Below are positions 38,001 through 58,100 of a DNA stretch of 64,000 nt, in pieces. Made by a program: the position numbers and the translations under genes. Origin of the DNA: Paralichthys olivaceus (Eukaryota > Chordata > Actinopteri > Pleuronectiformes > Paralichthyidae). The stretch covers positions 7,372,861 through 7,436,860 of the forward strand of contig NC_091097.1 in NCBI RefSeq assembly GCF_024713975.1. The letters run 5' to 3'. The notes beneath the pieces are model-generated. The model ran no database searches, was not told the DNA's origin, and saw only the letters and a list, made by a program, of their open reading frames with translations. The first letter of the stretch is position 1. Every line of letters starts with the position of its first letter.

Positions 38001-41000
38001 ATTAACTGGAGCTCGGACTAGCACGGCACCACCAGCCTTCTCAATGATGGGGATCATGTGATAGGCAATTTCAGTGGCTCCACCTTTAGGGTACCAGGCA
38101 CCATTCAGGTAGTGAGTGACCAGCAAGCTGTGCATAGAAAAACTGGCCTCTTTGGGCATGTTTCCTGCAGATCAAAGAAGGAAACAAAAAGTGTGAACGG
38201 CAGGATAATTAAGAGACGACCACGTTAGAGCCACAGATGTCTTGCCCGGCCCCGGCCTACCGTAGGTGCCAAAGATGTAGGTGAAAACAGCCCGGAGGTC
38301 TTTGTTCTCTGTCAGTTCATTGACCACTTCTGTCAGGCTGCGTGGGGCCATTTTGAAGAAGAAAGACAGTCGTTTGGCCAGGCCGCTGTAGACCAGGAAC
38401 TTAGCCAAGGGGACAGGGCAGAGCTTCAGGACAGCCAGGAGCCAAATGCCACGTCCGGCTTTCTGTAGAAAAACAAACATTAACACACTGATGTTTACAA
38501 TAAAAACGGAAAAAAGACACCTGAGTGACATGAGTGTAATCAAAGCAGTTTTGTTTTTTCGTAATGAGCCTGAACGCTGTTGTTTTGTCATTCTAACATT
38601 TGTAAATTAACGCTGAATATGTGTTTATACTTATTAAATATTCTGTTGGTTTCAGGAGGGAAAAATAAAACATTGCCTGAGTCAGGATGCATCTTTCACA
38701 AGAGAATGAACAAGCAAATAAGAAAAACAACAGCATATTAAAAATATAGATTTCTGGGGGGAGAATGGTTCTCATTTATTAGAAATAATGATTTCAGGTT
38801 TAGGAAACAACGTGATTTTGTTGATCGAATGATTCAGATCTTTCTGTGGATATATGCTGTTAACCTTGTATATTTCATCAATAACTAGCAGGCTGATAAT
38901 AAATACGAAGCCAACACTAGCTTAACACCATATATTTGCACAAATACCTAAATAATGTGAGCAAAATGTTAAAAATTTACATTTACCAACTTCAATTAGT
39001 AACTTTATCAGTCAAAAATCATGGCAACAACAAGCGTGTCCCAGACATATTCATCACTTTTAGTGCTGGGAGTATTTGGTCATGTTGCTAGTATTTGGTC
39101 ATGCTGTGAGTATTTGGTGGTGCTGCTAGTATTTGGTTATACTGCAAGTATTTAGTTCTGTGTTGGGATTTAGTTGTGTTGTGGGGATTTGCGTTTTCTA
39201 TTTGCCGCAAATTGATTAAGATCAAAGATCACTTAAGCTGCAGTGCATTACGCTCTGAGGGCCACTGAACGGTTGAGCAATTACACAAAAATAAAAAATT
39301 GAAGTTGAAATTAATAGATCCAGATAAGTGGCTCCACACAGAGGATACTTTCATCCCTTATGTGTCAAAGCAAAATTCTGATGCAACTTAGTCTGGATAA
39401 AATTATGTAATACTATGAGACGGCTAATAAGAGACCTCACTAATTACTCTAACCTTTGGTTTACTAACCCTCGAGTCCTTGAGGAATATCAGTGACACCA
39501 TCGAGAGAAATCTGGATAATGGTGTCCTTGTGTAATTAAGTGAAGTTATTTTTACAGTGGGAGAAAAGGCATTTGCATGTGAAAGTAGAGTAAAGGTCAT
39601 AAAAGAAGTTCAGTGTATTTCATTAACTACGCACTTACAGTATTGTTTTTCAAGCCATTACAAATGTTTATATTGTAGTTGCAAAGTACAGCCACCATAA
39701 ATGAAGATGCTTTATCAAAGCTGGTAAAGTTACAGCATCCTACCTTGGCCAGCTTCAAATACTCATCAATGGCCTTCTCCTCTCCAGGGAAGCACTTCTT
39801 CAGCTCCTCAGGGAAGCGGGTCCTGCCGCTGTAGATGGGATACCTGCGGCGGTTTTCTGGCGGCCCCAGAACAACATGGTCAAACGGATTTTCCAGAGGC
39901 TCCCACTGCAGCTGTCCGTTGGTAATTTGGTCCAGCATGCAGCGGAACGGCTTGTGTTCCAGCAAGTCACCGATGTAGTGGATTCCTGAGGAAGACAGAT
40001 AAGGACAAAGCAGACATGTTTCCAGTGCTTTTATTTTTGGTGAGAATAGAATAGTCAATTCTCAGGATGTAAGATTCTGTATTTCAGAGCCTGACAGCAC
40101 CAGCATTCTTTTTATTTAAATGTGACATATTTATGAAAGATAAAGACAATACTCGAAAGAGATAAGAGACATTTTTCTCACCAACATCAAATTCAAAGCC
40201 TTTCTCAGTGAACGTGTGACAGCATCCCCCAGCCCGATCATGCTGCTCCAGAACCAGGACTTTCTTTCCAACTTTGGCCAACAGCACCGCGAGTCCGAGC
40301 CCACCGACCCCACTGCCGATGATGATGGCATCCAGGTTGTCAGGGATTTTACTGGCCACAAAACCTGAGGGAAAGGCGACAAAACATTTAAAAAAGAGTT
40401 TGCCTTTGTTTAGTGCACATTTGACCAAACATATTAGATTCTACACAGCTGATCAAATTGAAACTAAAAGATCAAATTTAACAAAATTGATTTTTGATCA
40501 GCTATAATTTAGATTAACTTGATTACTAATTATAATATCAATTAAGAAAAAATAACCCTTTACATTACTCACTCAAATATATTAAACTCATTGTGTTATA
40601 AAACAGAAAAAGGAGCCAAATCCTCACTTTTCATATAATTTATTGTAGGAGTGCCACACAGTTAACAGTTGCTTGTATAATGCTGAACATATTTATAGCC
40701 ATCTTAGAATATTGAAGTATATTATGCTGAATAAAAAATAATGACAAATAAATTAACAAAACATTTTTGGGTATATTGATATATCTGTGTGTTAACCTGT
40801 CGATATCTACACTCACAGAAGAAGAGCAAATCATCACTTTTGAAAAACTAGAGCCAAATTATAATTCCTATTTTTTCTTTCTTGATAATAAAAATTGGTG
40901 CAGGTGGATTACTTTTGCAGTTTATTTCAACATAGTGGTAATGTTTAGCTGCTTTTGGTTTGTGGATGAATTTAAAACATGTCAAACAAGGGTAGTGTCT

Positions 41001-41518
41001 CCACTCAGCAGGATCTCGGTGCATGAGCAGGAATATTTCAGACAGTTGTTGAATAGCAATGATGCAACATGCTCACAGCCAAACTGTACAGAGGGTACAA
41101 CCTCTGCAGCCACATCCCCTGACACCTGCCCTGCATTGTTAGGTAATATTGAGCTAATAGCTTCACTATGATCTAGATCTACATTTTAAACTAACTTTTT
41201 AAGCTACTTTAGCCGCTTAACTTTATGACAATAGTTTTTTCCACTAGTTCCATTCGGTAAAGTAAAGTTTTGATGAGTAAAAGGTGAAGGTAAACCCTTT
41301 ACATACAGTCTGTGAGTAAAACTCAGTTATTTATGTCGACCTTGGTCATTTCACTCACCTTGTTTCAGCACTTTGTTTTTCTCCTTCCTGTCGTGAACCA
41401 TCTTTTTCAGCGGTTCCCTGGTGTCCCTCTCGAAGGGGTTGGGTCCGGAGCTGCCGAGGACATATTTTAATATGAGTCCGAGCAAAGCGACGCAGACTAG
41501 GGCCACACTGATCCACAT
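35005..41518 (-). CDS. retsat: all-trans-retinol 13,14-reductase (retinol saturase)
   Basis: Eleven coding exons: 41518-41359, 40364-40182, 39985-39744, 38462-38261, 38164-37967, 37889-37770, 36926-36788, 36633-36524, 36254-36085, 35484-35325, 35153-35005. They give 610 residues, the same as human RETSAT. The start [20 protein letters not shown] is a hydrophobic signal-anchor. The dinucleotide-binding fold reads [21 protein letters not shown] followed by [17 protein letters not shown] (about residues 65-105), the FAD-binding hallmark of phytoene-desaturase-like oxidoreductases. Later conserved blocks are HYIGD, the [18 protein letters not shown] stretch, [23 protein letters not shown] and the C-terminal [19 protein letters not shown], which closes the FAD site. 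The enzyme saturates the 13-14 bond of retinol in the ER membrane and is tied to lipid and redox metabolism. No missing key residue is seen. Confidence 0.95.
37140..37560. repeat. degenerate tandem repeat, teleost 'TTTGACCAC' type
   Basis: Two diverged units about 146 bp apart: TTTGACCACTGAAATCTAATCAGTTAATC (around 37284) and TCGACCACCCAAATCTTATCAGTTAATCC (around 37434). They share downstream words (GTGACAACT / ATGAACATTTGTGCCAAATTTGAAAGCATTC, GGTGTTC-TGACATCTTG / AAGACATGTTCATGAGG). Repeats of this wording are very common in teleost introns. It lies in the retsat intron between exons 6 and 7. Confidence 0.65.
39072..39185. repeat. 19-bp minisatellite, six units
   Basis: Six head-to-tail units of exactly 19 bp starting GTATTTGGTCATGTTGCTA at 39072, 39091, 39110, 39129, 39148 and 39167. 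Divergence rises toward the right end. It lies in the retsat intron between exons 3 and 4. Confidence 0.9.
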
Positions 41519-42479
41519 GGTGCTGGAGAGAGACGCACAGATGTGGAAACTGATGGCTGCCTGCATCTACTGCTCACTTCCGCGTGAAGGTCCCGACACA
41601 CGCCTACGGGGAGAGGACCAATCACAGCCTTTGTTAGGGCGCGTCAGACAGTTTGGACCAATCAACGGTAAAGAGAAAAAAAACAAGGAAAACACCCAGC
41701 TGTGTCATAAGTGACAGAAGATAGAAACAATACCATGACTACTGTTATCATTGTTGTTGTTGTTGTTATCCTTATTTCATCATCATTATTATTATTAAGC
41801 CCTAACTGTTTTTTATAATTGACTAATGATGTAAAACTGAAAATACAAACAAATACAGAAAATATCAATAAATAATAATAAAAACAATCATAAGAATAAT
41901 AATAATACAACTGTTGTTGTTTACATTGTTACGCAATAGTTTTTTCATGATTGACTGAAGAGGCAAAACTGGAAAAACAAATAAATGTTACAACAGATGA
42001 TGATAATGATGATGATCGTGAAGGGGTGGAACCCTACTGTTATTATTCTTAATATTATTATTATTATTGTTGTTGTTGCTGTTGTTGCACATTAATTACT
42101 CATGTAGTTGTATGGGTGTCATACTTAAGACATTCATATTATTATCAATTTTGATTGATTAGTATATAGCGTACATTAGATTGATTGATGTGTCAATAAT
42201 GTTTTATAATATGATATATAATGTTCGCGGCAGCATCACTAGGAGAAGTAGTAGTTACAGTCACTAAAGTTAAAATGAGGATGCTTTTAAAAATCTGTGC
42301 TCTTCCTGTCTCTGAGAACATTTTTGTCTTGTGTTGTAATGCTGCAGGATGAATGTGGCACCAATCAGATGTTCCCCTTATAATGTTGCAATGGTGCCTA
42401 AAACTGGAGCACGCCATATTGTATTTTTACACAGACGACCAGCAGTATTTGTCTCTATATTGGCTATGAGTGTGAATGG

Positions 42480-42605
42480 TTGTTTCTCAGCCCTGTGTCC
42501 AGGGTGTACCCTGCCTCTTACCTAATGTCAGCTGGGATTGGCCGCAGCCCTCTGTGACCCTGAAGAGATAAACAGAACAGATAATGAATGGATGCATGAA
42601 CAGAT
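42480..42605 (+). repeat. LINE-type 3' tail relic
   Basis: CCTGTGTCCAGGGTGTACCC, then CTGCCTCTTACCTAATGTCAGCTGGGATTGG, CCGCAGCCCTCTGTGACCCTG and AGATAAACAGAACAGATAATGAATGGATG. This is the characteristic 3' end of L2-like elements widespread in fishes, with mild decay. Confidence 0.75.
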
Positions 42606-43933
42606 TACTCTACAGGACAGAAACTCAACTTTGTGCTGATTGTACAAAATGAGCTGATATGACAGATGAACTGTGAGGAAGAGTCAGGTTGTCTTATTAA
42701 TTAGAGAAGGAAGCGCTCTGTGGAAGCCTCATGTTCCGGAACAAGGATCACATGACAGACAAAAAGTAAAAATATCATTGAAAAATGAATCCTCAAATAT
42801 TACTACTTATATACTTTCACTGCTCATGTAGTTAAGGCATGAAAATCTTATCTTGACCACACTCAGGGTCGGCTTACAAGCTTTTTCCAGAAAAAGCAAG
42901 TTGTAGCCGTGATTTAAAGGTGCGTTTCATATCATCTGTTTCTCTACCTTCAGGGAAAAAAACATAACTCTCACAGCAACTTCTAGATTTTATTTTTTGT
43001 TCAAAAAAAGAAGAAAATCACCTGCCTCTTCACATTAGTTTCCTGCAACACCATAAGACCCATTCTTTATTCATTTATTTTTTACATCCATTTGCAAATA
43101 GAACCAACACTCAGACAGGAAACACTTATTTTAAGCAGGGGCTTCTCCCCAGTCACCATCATCATCACAACCACCACCATGATGGCTGTTCACGGGCCCA
43201 GCTCCAACACCCACCCTCCTGAAAACTCCCATTCTACCTGACAGGGAACTGAGCATGAGGATCTTTAGGCTGTGTGAGGCTCATATTTCATCTGCAAGTT
43301 AATAAAACTGCACATTTGTTGTCATTTTCTAAATAAATCCTAATAAATAGATTAAAATTAGAGCTGTTATTTCATTAAATGAGCCAGAACATAGGATCCT
43401 TCAGTTTTTCTTATGTGTTTGTTGTCTTGTACTTTATCTTTTAAGACTGTGAGATTGCCCCCCAAGAAAAACCTGCATCATGAGTTCAAGAAAAGAAAGA
43501 GAACTTTCAGTTTCTGATTTTGACCTCGAAGCCCTTGACTTTCCAGGAACATACGTCAAACTCTGTTAGTAAGGGTGGACATTGAAACCGGGACACAACT
43601 TATTCAAGTCGTCTTTAAAATCTGATTCCTGCTCATAAATGTGTTGAGTAAACCCCACTGAAAAGCTTTTAACCTCTGTCACAGTCCAACCTCGTCCCAA
43701 AGGAGCTTTTTTCCCCCCTCAAACTGAGTTGGTCTGTTATGATTAGTCTGTTTCTCTTTCTGCTTCTTCTGTTAGTGCAGTAAGCTTGATGAGAGGTTCA
43801 TGAAAGTTAATACAGATGAGGAGACCTCCAGAAGACATACGCCAAATCAGGCACATACATCTTCATAATGGCTGATGGAGGAAAAAAAATAAAAATACAG
43901 GAGTCAAGCATAATCTTAACAGCCCTTTTCTGG

Positions 43934-44705
43934 GGCCTGTACTACGAAGCAGGATCTGTGGAGCTTCATGTTAAACTCTGGGTTTTCAGTTCTACGAGGC
44001 TGGTTCACATTTAACAAAATCAAAATAGTAACTTATGCTGTAGTACCAACCTGTTCCAGACTTTTATGTGTCCACTGTAGTTCTAAAAGAGCTTCAAAAT
44101 ACATAAATGCAGCCCAACTATTACAGCTTCCTTTTAAGTGAAAGGTTATTTGATTCCTCACAGTGTTCAAGTGTTTATGCTTTTGCTTTCTTAACTTGAG
44201 GATAAATAGTAAACTAAACCCTCTAATGTATTGTATTTGAAAAAAAAGTATCCACACACTTAAACATTTCTAATTATAATAAATGAACATTTCACTAAGC
44301 CTGATCTCACACACGATTCACTACTTTTCTCCTCTCGGCTTTGGCAGCAGTAAGTCTCACATCCCAGATGTTTCTATCTGCATCACATGTTCCTAACACT
44401 TTATCCATCAGCTAAGAGGAAAAATGATCAGGACTAAAATTAATAATACAGCCTTAACCTTGATTTAAAAATGAGAATTTGTTGTTTCTTTTTCTAGCGA
44501 TGTGATTATCATTTATGTATCTCTTTGTTGAAAGTCACTTTGACTTTAAACTGACTACCCCCAGGCTTCAGCATTTCTGACACATTAAGAACTTTATTCA
44601 TAGTTCTTATGACTGCACATATAGCGGGATAAGAAAACCCAGAGTTAACTGAGACATTTGATAACCAGCTTCGTAGTACGGTGAAATTGCTTGGTAGTAC
44701 AGGCC
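43934..44705. mobile_element. non-autonomous DNA transposon with GGCCTGTACTAC ends
   Basis: The left end GGCCTGTACTACGAAGC (43934-43950) and right end GCTTGGTAGTACAGGCC (44689-44705) are inverted repeats matching at 16 of 17 positions. A second inverted GCTTCGTAGTAC lies just inside the right end. The 770-bp interior is AT-rich without a transposase. The ends resemble those of Harbinger/ISL2EU-type fish elements. The family name is inference; the inverted repeats are seen directly. Confidence 0.7.
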
Positions 44706-45269
44706 ACTGGTGTCCACTTTTGGTATTTATTACCTCATCTTTTTGAGCTTTTTCCACTTTAAGATATTTTTGTTTATATCTAAAACTTAAAGATGACAGA
44801 TTGATTTGAATTGCAAAAAGCACTTCCAACTTTTAGGAATAAAACCATAGGTTCCTTTTGTGTTAGGGCATAATCTGCAGTTAGGTTTTGATACTATTTA
44901 CAAGTATTGTATGGTGTGTAAGCCAAAAGTGAGTGTTTGGTATAAAGAAATCTGTGCAAACTGTTCTTGTGTCTGTGTGTTTGGTACAATCAAGACAGCT
45001 TCCAGATGTAATACAGTTGTTTGCGATGGTAACTACAATGGCTTAAGGTCCATGTGATTGAGGGAGGAGGAAGAATTGAAGACTCTTCCCGCCTCCCCGC
45101 CTGGCAGCAGTAGTGCAGGTCAAAGTTCAAAAGGTCAAAAAGTAAAAATGGGCGGTGGTTTTTCCTTTCCTAAAGCAGGAAGTCATCATCAGTCCATCTG
45201 TCAGGTGGTCAGTGCGATGGTGTGGTCTCCTGGCCTGTTGGTGACACTTGTTTATGGCGTAAATGAAGG

Positions 45270-52927
<7,658 letters not shown>

Positions 52928-55137
52928 CTTCATCCAGGAAGTGAGGAGCCACCGCGTGTTGTCGACGCCTTTAAACCCGCCTCGCTGTCATTGGTTCCCC
53001 CCCCTCCCCCCCCCCCTTTCTTGATGTGTCTACGATCAGAACCTGCTCACAATGTTATCTCACTTTTTCTCTCTCCAACAACACAACCCAATGTAGATCA
53101 CTTATTTCATCGTGTGTGTTCTCTTGTCTGTCACACAGACACGGTTAGAGCCACGTGATCTGCAGGCAAACGAAGACAGCGAAGCATTTGACAGGAGGCA
53201 CGTGAGGGGTGGGAAATACATGTTGTGCAACCTAAACTATTGTCTGGTTTCAATGCTGGTGAAGTATTTGCATTCACTCGTTTATAAGGTTGCATTTTTA
53301 AAGGGATAGAATTAGTACATTTTTTTGTTTTTTAGCTTTATACAATCACAAATCAGTCTTTATTATTATCATTATTGTTGTTGTTATAAGTAGCAGTAGT
53401 ATTATCATCCTGACCAGAACCATCATGGTAATTGACTAACATTAACTCTGAGCTAATCCAAAAGACTTGTCAGAATGTCCTCACAACTATTAAAAGACAT
53501 GTACACACACTCATACGCACGCACACACACACAGAGGGAGAGGGAGCGAGTGAGAGATCCTTTTTAGGTCTTTGCATTGACTTCCATTCATTGCAGACAG
53601 TCTAATCGAAACCTCATCTCTAACCTTAACCTAACCACTATTTACATAACCTTAAGTACAACTGCAGAAACACACACAGACACACACACAAGTCCCAGCC
53701 CTCAAACAGCCCATCAAAAGTGGGTCAGTAGGTGACAACTGGCCACAATGAGGTCTATGTTCAAAATGGTACTCACAAAGTTATCTGCACAAGTGCACAC
53801 ACAAACACACACACAAACTCTGTGCATAGTATATGTAAAGACAACAAGAAAAAGTCTCACACAGTCATGTGTAATTAGTGCTTTTATGAAAACAGTTCCT
53901 TCACTTGTATACATAACACAAACTGCCTTTCATACAACACAGGCTATAAGCTTTAACACTGGAAAATCATTCAGAATTACTACTGAAACCAATCTAACCA
54001 TATATACTGTCATTACGGTAATTTATGTGCAGCACCTTCTATCACTGTAAGCTTTGTAAGTGAATTATATGATTCACTTTGGCCTACACTAATGACTGGT
54101 TGTATCGCAATTTGCGTTCAACCACAATATAATAGATGTTAAACATTGACAACAGTAAAATAATAAGACAGGATGGTCAATAGATTGCAGACATGCAAAA
54201 ATCCTTTAGAATCAAACACAATATGACATCTTATCATAAAAGTGTGTGAAATTTCATTGAAGCAAATACAATCAATGACATTTTATAAGAGCATATGTAA
54301 ACATTAAGTAAATCTGCAAGTTAATACTGTTAACGTTTCAAGTTCATTTGTAAGTTGCGGAAATATATCCAGTCATTTGTCTCAGACTATAGAGAGAAAT
54401 TAAGAGTAAACCTAACCACTGAACATTTATTCAACTTTCATAGACAATATTATCTGTGGAATATCACAGTATTGCATCTGTATTACATCAGACAGAGCTA
54501 AAACATTCATGTGCAAAACAATTTCTATAATTTGTATTAATCACAGCTTGTCATGCTCTGATTTCTCTTGAGTTAAGTATGGACTACTTTTGTTAAACCA
54601 TCTTCACTTAATAAGTTAAAGCCAAATATATATTAAGTATAAAAATGTTAAAATAATTCTTGAATCAAAATTACATCATAGATTATTAACGACAAGCTAC
54701 ATCTTTTACTGTGTCCAACATACACTGTCTGAGATAACATCCTACACATGAGAGTTAATAGTATTTAGATTCATTTTGTTGAGTCTCGTATCAGTGTGTT
54801 TCATGAACCCCAATCCTCAGCCATTTCCAGAGCACTCAGCACTGACAAGACCAGATACTCCTACAGTGTAAAATGGATTTATTATCTAGCTCCAGGCAAT
54901 TCATTTGCTGAGAGCCAGCATGCTTCTTCATCTCTGATAAACACCATCTTTCCTCCTGTGTTGGAAAGTGGCTCGATTTATATTGGACCACTCGAGGTAT
55001 GGACTGGCAGACCGGCTGGCAGCAGCAGCAGCAGCAGCAGCAGCATTAGTCCTCTCCTCCTTTCTTTCAGACCTCCGTTTCCAAAGCTCTTTTTCGTCAG
55101 AAAATGCATCTTTCCATCATATTCAGATGTACATCAT
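52928..55137. other. intergenic: nmt1 5' flank and plcd3 3' flank
   Basis: The nmt1 start is followed upstream by a GC-richer promoter-like stretch with a C-rich run near 53000-53020. Further along are short AC-rich runs (about 53505-53535, 53670-53690, 53800-53815). The 3'UTR of plcd3 should occupy the right side: a minus-strand AATAAA at 54883-54878, 255 bp after the plcd3 stop, is a possible poly(A) signal, and (CTG)8 on the sense strand lies at 55020-55043. No further gene recognised. Confidence 0.5.
55020..55043. repeat. (CAG)8 trinucleotide repeat in the plcd3 3' flank
   Basis: Eight perfect CAG units on the plus strand, hence (CTG)8 in the presumed 3'UTR of plcd3, about 95 bp after its stop codon. 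Confidence 0.9.
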
Positions 55138-58100
55138 TCATGCCATGCTTTTGGCAATGGCTATACGCTCGGACACTGTTTTGATGGGAACTCCTTTGCG
55201 ACTCACTTTGACGTGGACAAAGAGTGTGGCAGGGGAAAGACTAGAACCATCTGCCTTTAATAAGTGAACATGTCGATAACCTGAGAAAAGAGAAGACGGT
55301 ATAAGCATTATACAACGCACACAGCAGGGATGGATGTTTTATTAAACAAATATCAGATTTTTATTTGCACCTGTGCGAAGGCTTGTGAAAGGTAAAGTGA
55401 ATTGTCCCACAAAGTCATTTTTGGCAGTGTGGTCGTGGTCCTCCACTACAAACCGCACCAGGGCCAGATCAGGGACCTGCAGCTGGAAGCTCAGTGTGCA
55501 GTCCCAGCGTGGATTAAAACCTGTAGAGGGCGCACAAGAGCTTTAAATAGATCCATCAGGACTGGAGATTTCAAACAAACTAATAATGGCGTTGGACAGG
55601 AAAAGCTCCCCACAAAAATATGTCAAAGATCTGCACTGCCCAGAATCAAGAATGAAGACGTTCATGGATATAATGCGTAGCCTCCTGCCTTCGCATGTTA
55701 CAAACATTAGCAATAGCGTTATATACAGTATATTGTTTATTCATTCTTGACTTTATATATATATTTATCATTATATATCACTATATATTATTCTGCAGGA
55801 ATAATTATTTTTTAAGCAAATGTGTATGGAGGATAAAAGTATTGAACCTCTGCTAAAAGCATCTTCACAACTAATATGAGGTTTTTACTTTAATCCAATC
55901 TCTAGATTACCATTGTTGTCAATGCGTTGCGTCTTGTCTCTTGCTTTATCGATATCCACCCCATGAATTTCCACCCACACTTGTGGATCCACGATGGAGC
56001 TCGCCTTTTCTGTGTTGATTTTTGGCAGCTGCTGCGCTGATATTATCTGATGAACAAAATGTAGTCAGTCAGTTTGTGCATCAAATTATGACTGTAAATG
56101 TATCATAATCGAGGCCGATTCTATTCGCATAACCCCAAAAGTGCAAAGGGTTAAAGAGCTTTTTGAATCCATTCAAATGCTCTATAATGCTATATGGATT
56201 AACACTCACTCGTATCGTCAGTTGGGTGGGGATGTGACCGGGGCCTCCCCCTGTGTTCTCTGGGTTAAAGTTGGACGTGGGGCTGCACAGGAAGCTAGGT
56301 TTGAGGGTGTATCCACAGCGACCGTTGGGAAGGAAGCGACCCTGGTTCAGGTCCATCTGCTCCCCTGGTGTTTGGAAGTTCAGAGCCACTGCACAGCACA
56401 GCAAGAAGAGTCAGTGAGGCACCACACCTGATCACAAACATGCTCACAGAAAGCATTTCAGCATGAGCGAACACTCAATTACTGTCAAAAAATAAATGAA
56501 GACATCAATAGCATAAATGTGTTTTGTCTTGGCAGCAAATTGTAGAAATGTGGGTTAGTATAACATTTATTTGGTTCTCACTGGCTGCCGAAATGTTTGT
56601 CAAATGAATTGACTCAATTTCCCTCCATTGGAAAAGCATCCCAGCTTCTAGATTGCAGTACTAACCCATCTGGCATCCACCGTTCCACATTTCCTGGGGA
56701 TCATAGTTGGATGATTGGAGGCGCTGGCCAGAGGGGTAGATCCGGCTCAGCTGCCTGCTGTTGTGTCTTACAAATGGCTTTCCTGAAAATGAAAAGAGAG
56801 AGAAAAACATTGGAGCATGATTATATTTTCTGTAGAATCAGCTGCTGTAAAGCAACTTTCTTGCTATAATGCCAAATTATTTCCACCATTGTACCCGAGT
56901 CTTTGATGAGCCTGAGGGCTTCACTTTCAGAGAAGGAGGACATTTCATTGGGCGGTTTTTCAGATGTATTTTCAAAGCCACAGAAGGAGACACTCCTGCA
57001 GTACACAACCAGCTCGGAAAGCTCGGGGCTCAGTTTGGAATACACCTGGGTGAGGGCAAATGCAAACATAAAAGAAAATTAGCTGATCATCGACAAAGCG
57101 GGTTCAGAATCTGGGTTAATGATGAGTCTACCTGCACTGACCTTTGTGGGATCCTTCTTGGGTGTGTTCTTATTGCTGATGGCTAGTTCGTCTTCAGAGC
57201 TGGACGAGAAGCTGGCACTGCTGCCCAGCTGGCCGAGGTGAGGGATATGCTTCTTCCCTTTTACCAGAATACGCCCCTTCAGGTCCTGCAGCAAAGGTCA
57301 TTAGAACAAATTACTTTATTAGAAAACCAGACAGCCAGAGGTCTTTGAAAATAGATCCAGCTCTGTGTGTGTATGTGTGTGTATGTATGTGCATGCGTGC
57401 GTGCGTGTGTGTGGGTGTGTTTGTGTGTTTGTGTGTGTGCATGCTTTGTACTTCGGGAGAAGGCAGATCTTTCAGTGGGTTTTCACTAAGGGCCTTTGTG
57501 AGCAGTTTGCTGCCGAGGATGGCGCGGAGGTGTTTAGCCATCACAGCCTGCTGCTCCACAGAACAGTGGTTCTCCAAGGATAGAATTAGAGGGTATGGGG
57601 ACGCCTGCAGGGACAAACACAGGAAAACTCTAATGCCAGGCCATTAAAATGCAATTAGATCAAATACTAGCAAAGCTGGCCGAACAGCGTAATCCTATAG
57701 CATGTCAAAACCAAAATACCACAGGGCTGTCTGGGAGCCAAGTATGTAACCACAAGAGGTACCAAGGCCAAAACACAAATGCAAAACCCACACAACGGAA
57801 ACAAAATAACAACGGGAGTGAGCGACAACAGATGTTGAGGAAGCTACTTGGTAAAATGTTTTATCTTAGCAGTCAAGTGAGCCATTGTTTTAGGAAACCC
57901 ATTCAAGCCAGTCGCATTTTAAAATAAGATGCTTGTCTACCTGATGTGTTACGGTACAGGTGCTTGTAGTAACCAAAAAGGAAAATTGTACTATAACTCC
58001 TCAAATACACAAGTGTCACATATCATGCAGTGAGGTATTCACAAGCAGCGGCTCACTTTACTCAAACATCTATACATTTGTGTTGTGGTTTTTGCATTTG

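Larger units (their letters stand above)
41519..45269. other. intergenic region between retsat and nmt1
   Basis: Contains ATT/GTT trinucleotide-rich sequence (about 41745-42085), a LINE-tail-like relic (42480-42600) and a 773-bp inverted-repeat transposon (43934-44705). A GC-richer patch with CATCATCATCAC and ACCACCACCATG words lies near 43155-43185. No exon with convincing splice sites or coding conservation was recognised. The nmt1 3'UTR should lie at the right-hand end. Confidence 0.5.

Noticed and set aside
41519..41566. Upstream start for retsat at 41566
   Set aside because: The MWIS start at 41518 aligns with the family and gives exactly 610 residues; the extra 16 residues are not conserved.
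54796..55260. 154-codon plus-strand open frame
   Set aside because: It overlaps the last plcd3 exon antisense and includes the CAG repeat; no recognisable protein family.
57142..57142. Downstream donor (GCAG|GTAGAC) for the plcd3 linker exon
   Set aside because: It gives phase 1 and breaks the frame with the next exon; AAG|GTCAGT at 57142 keeps VYSKLSPEL in frame.
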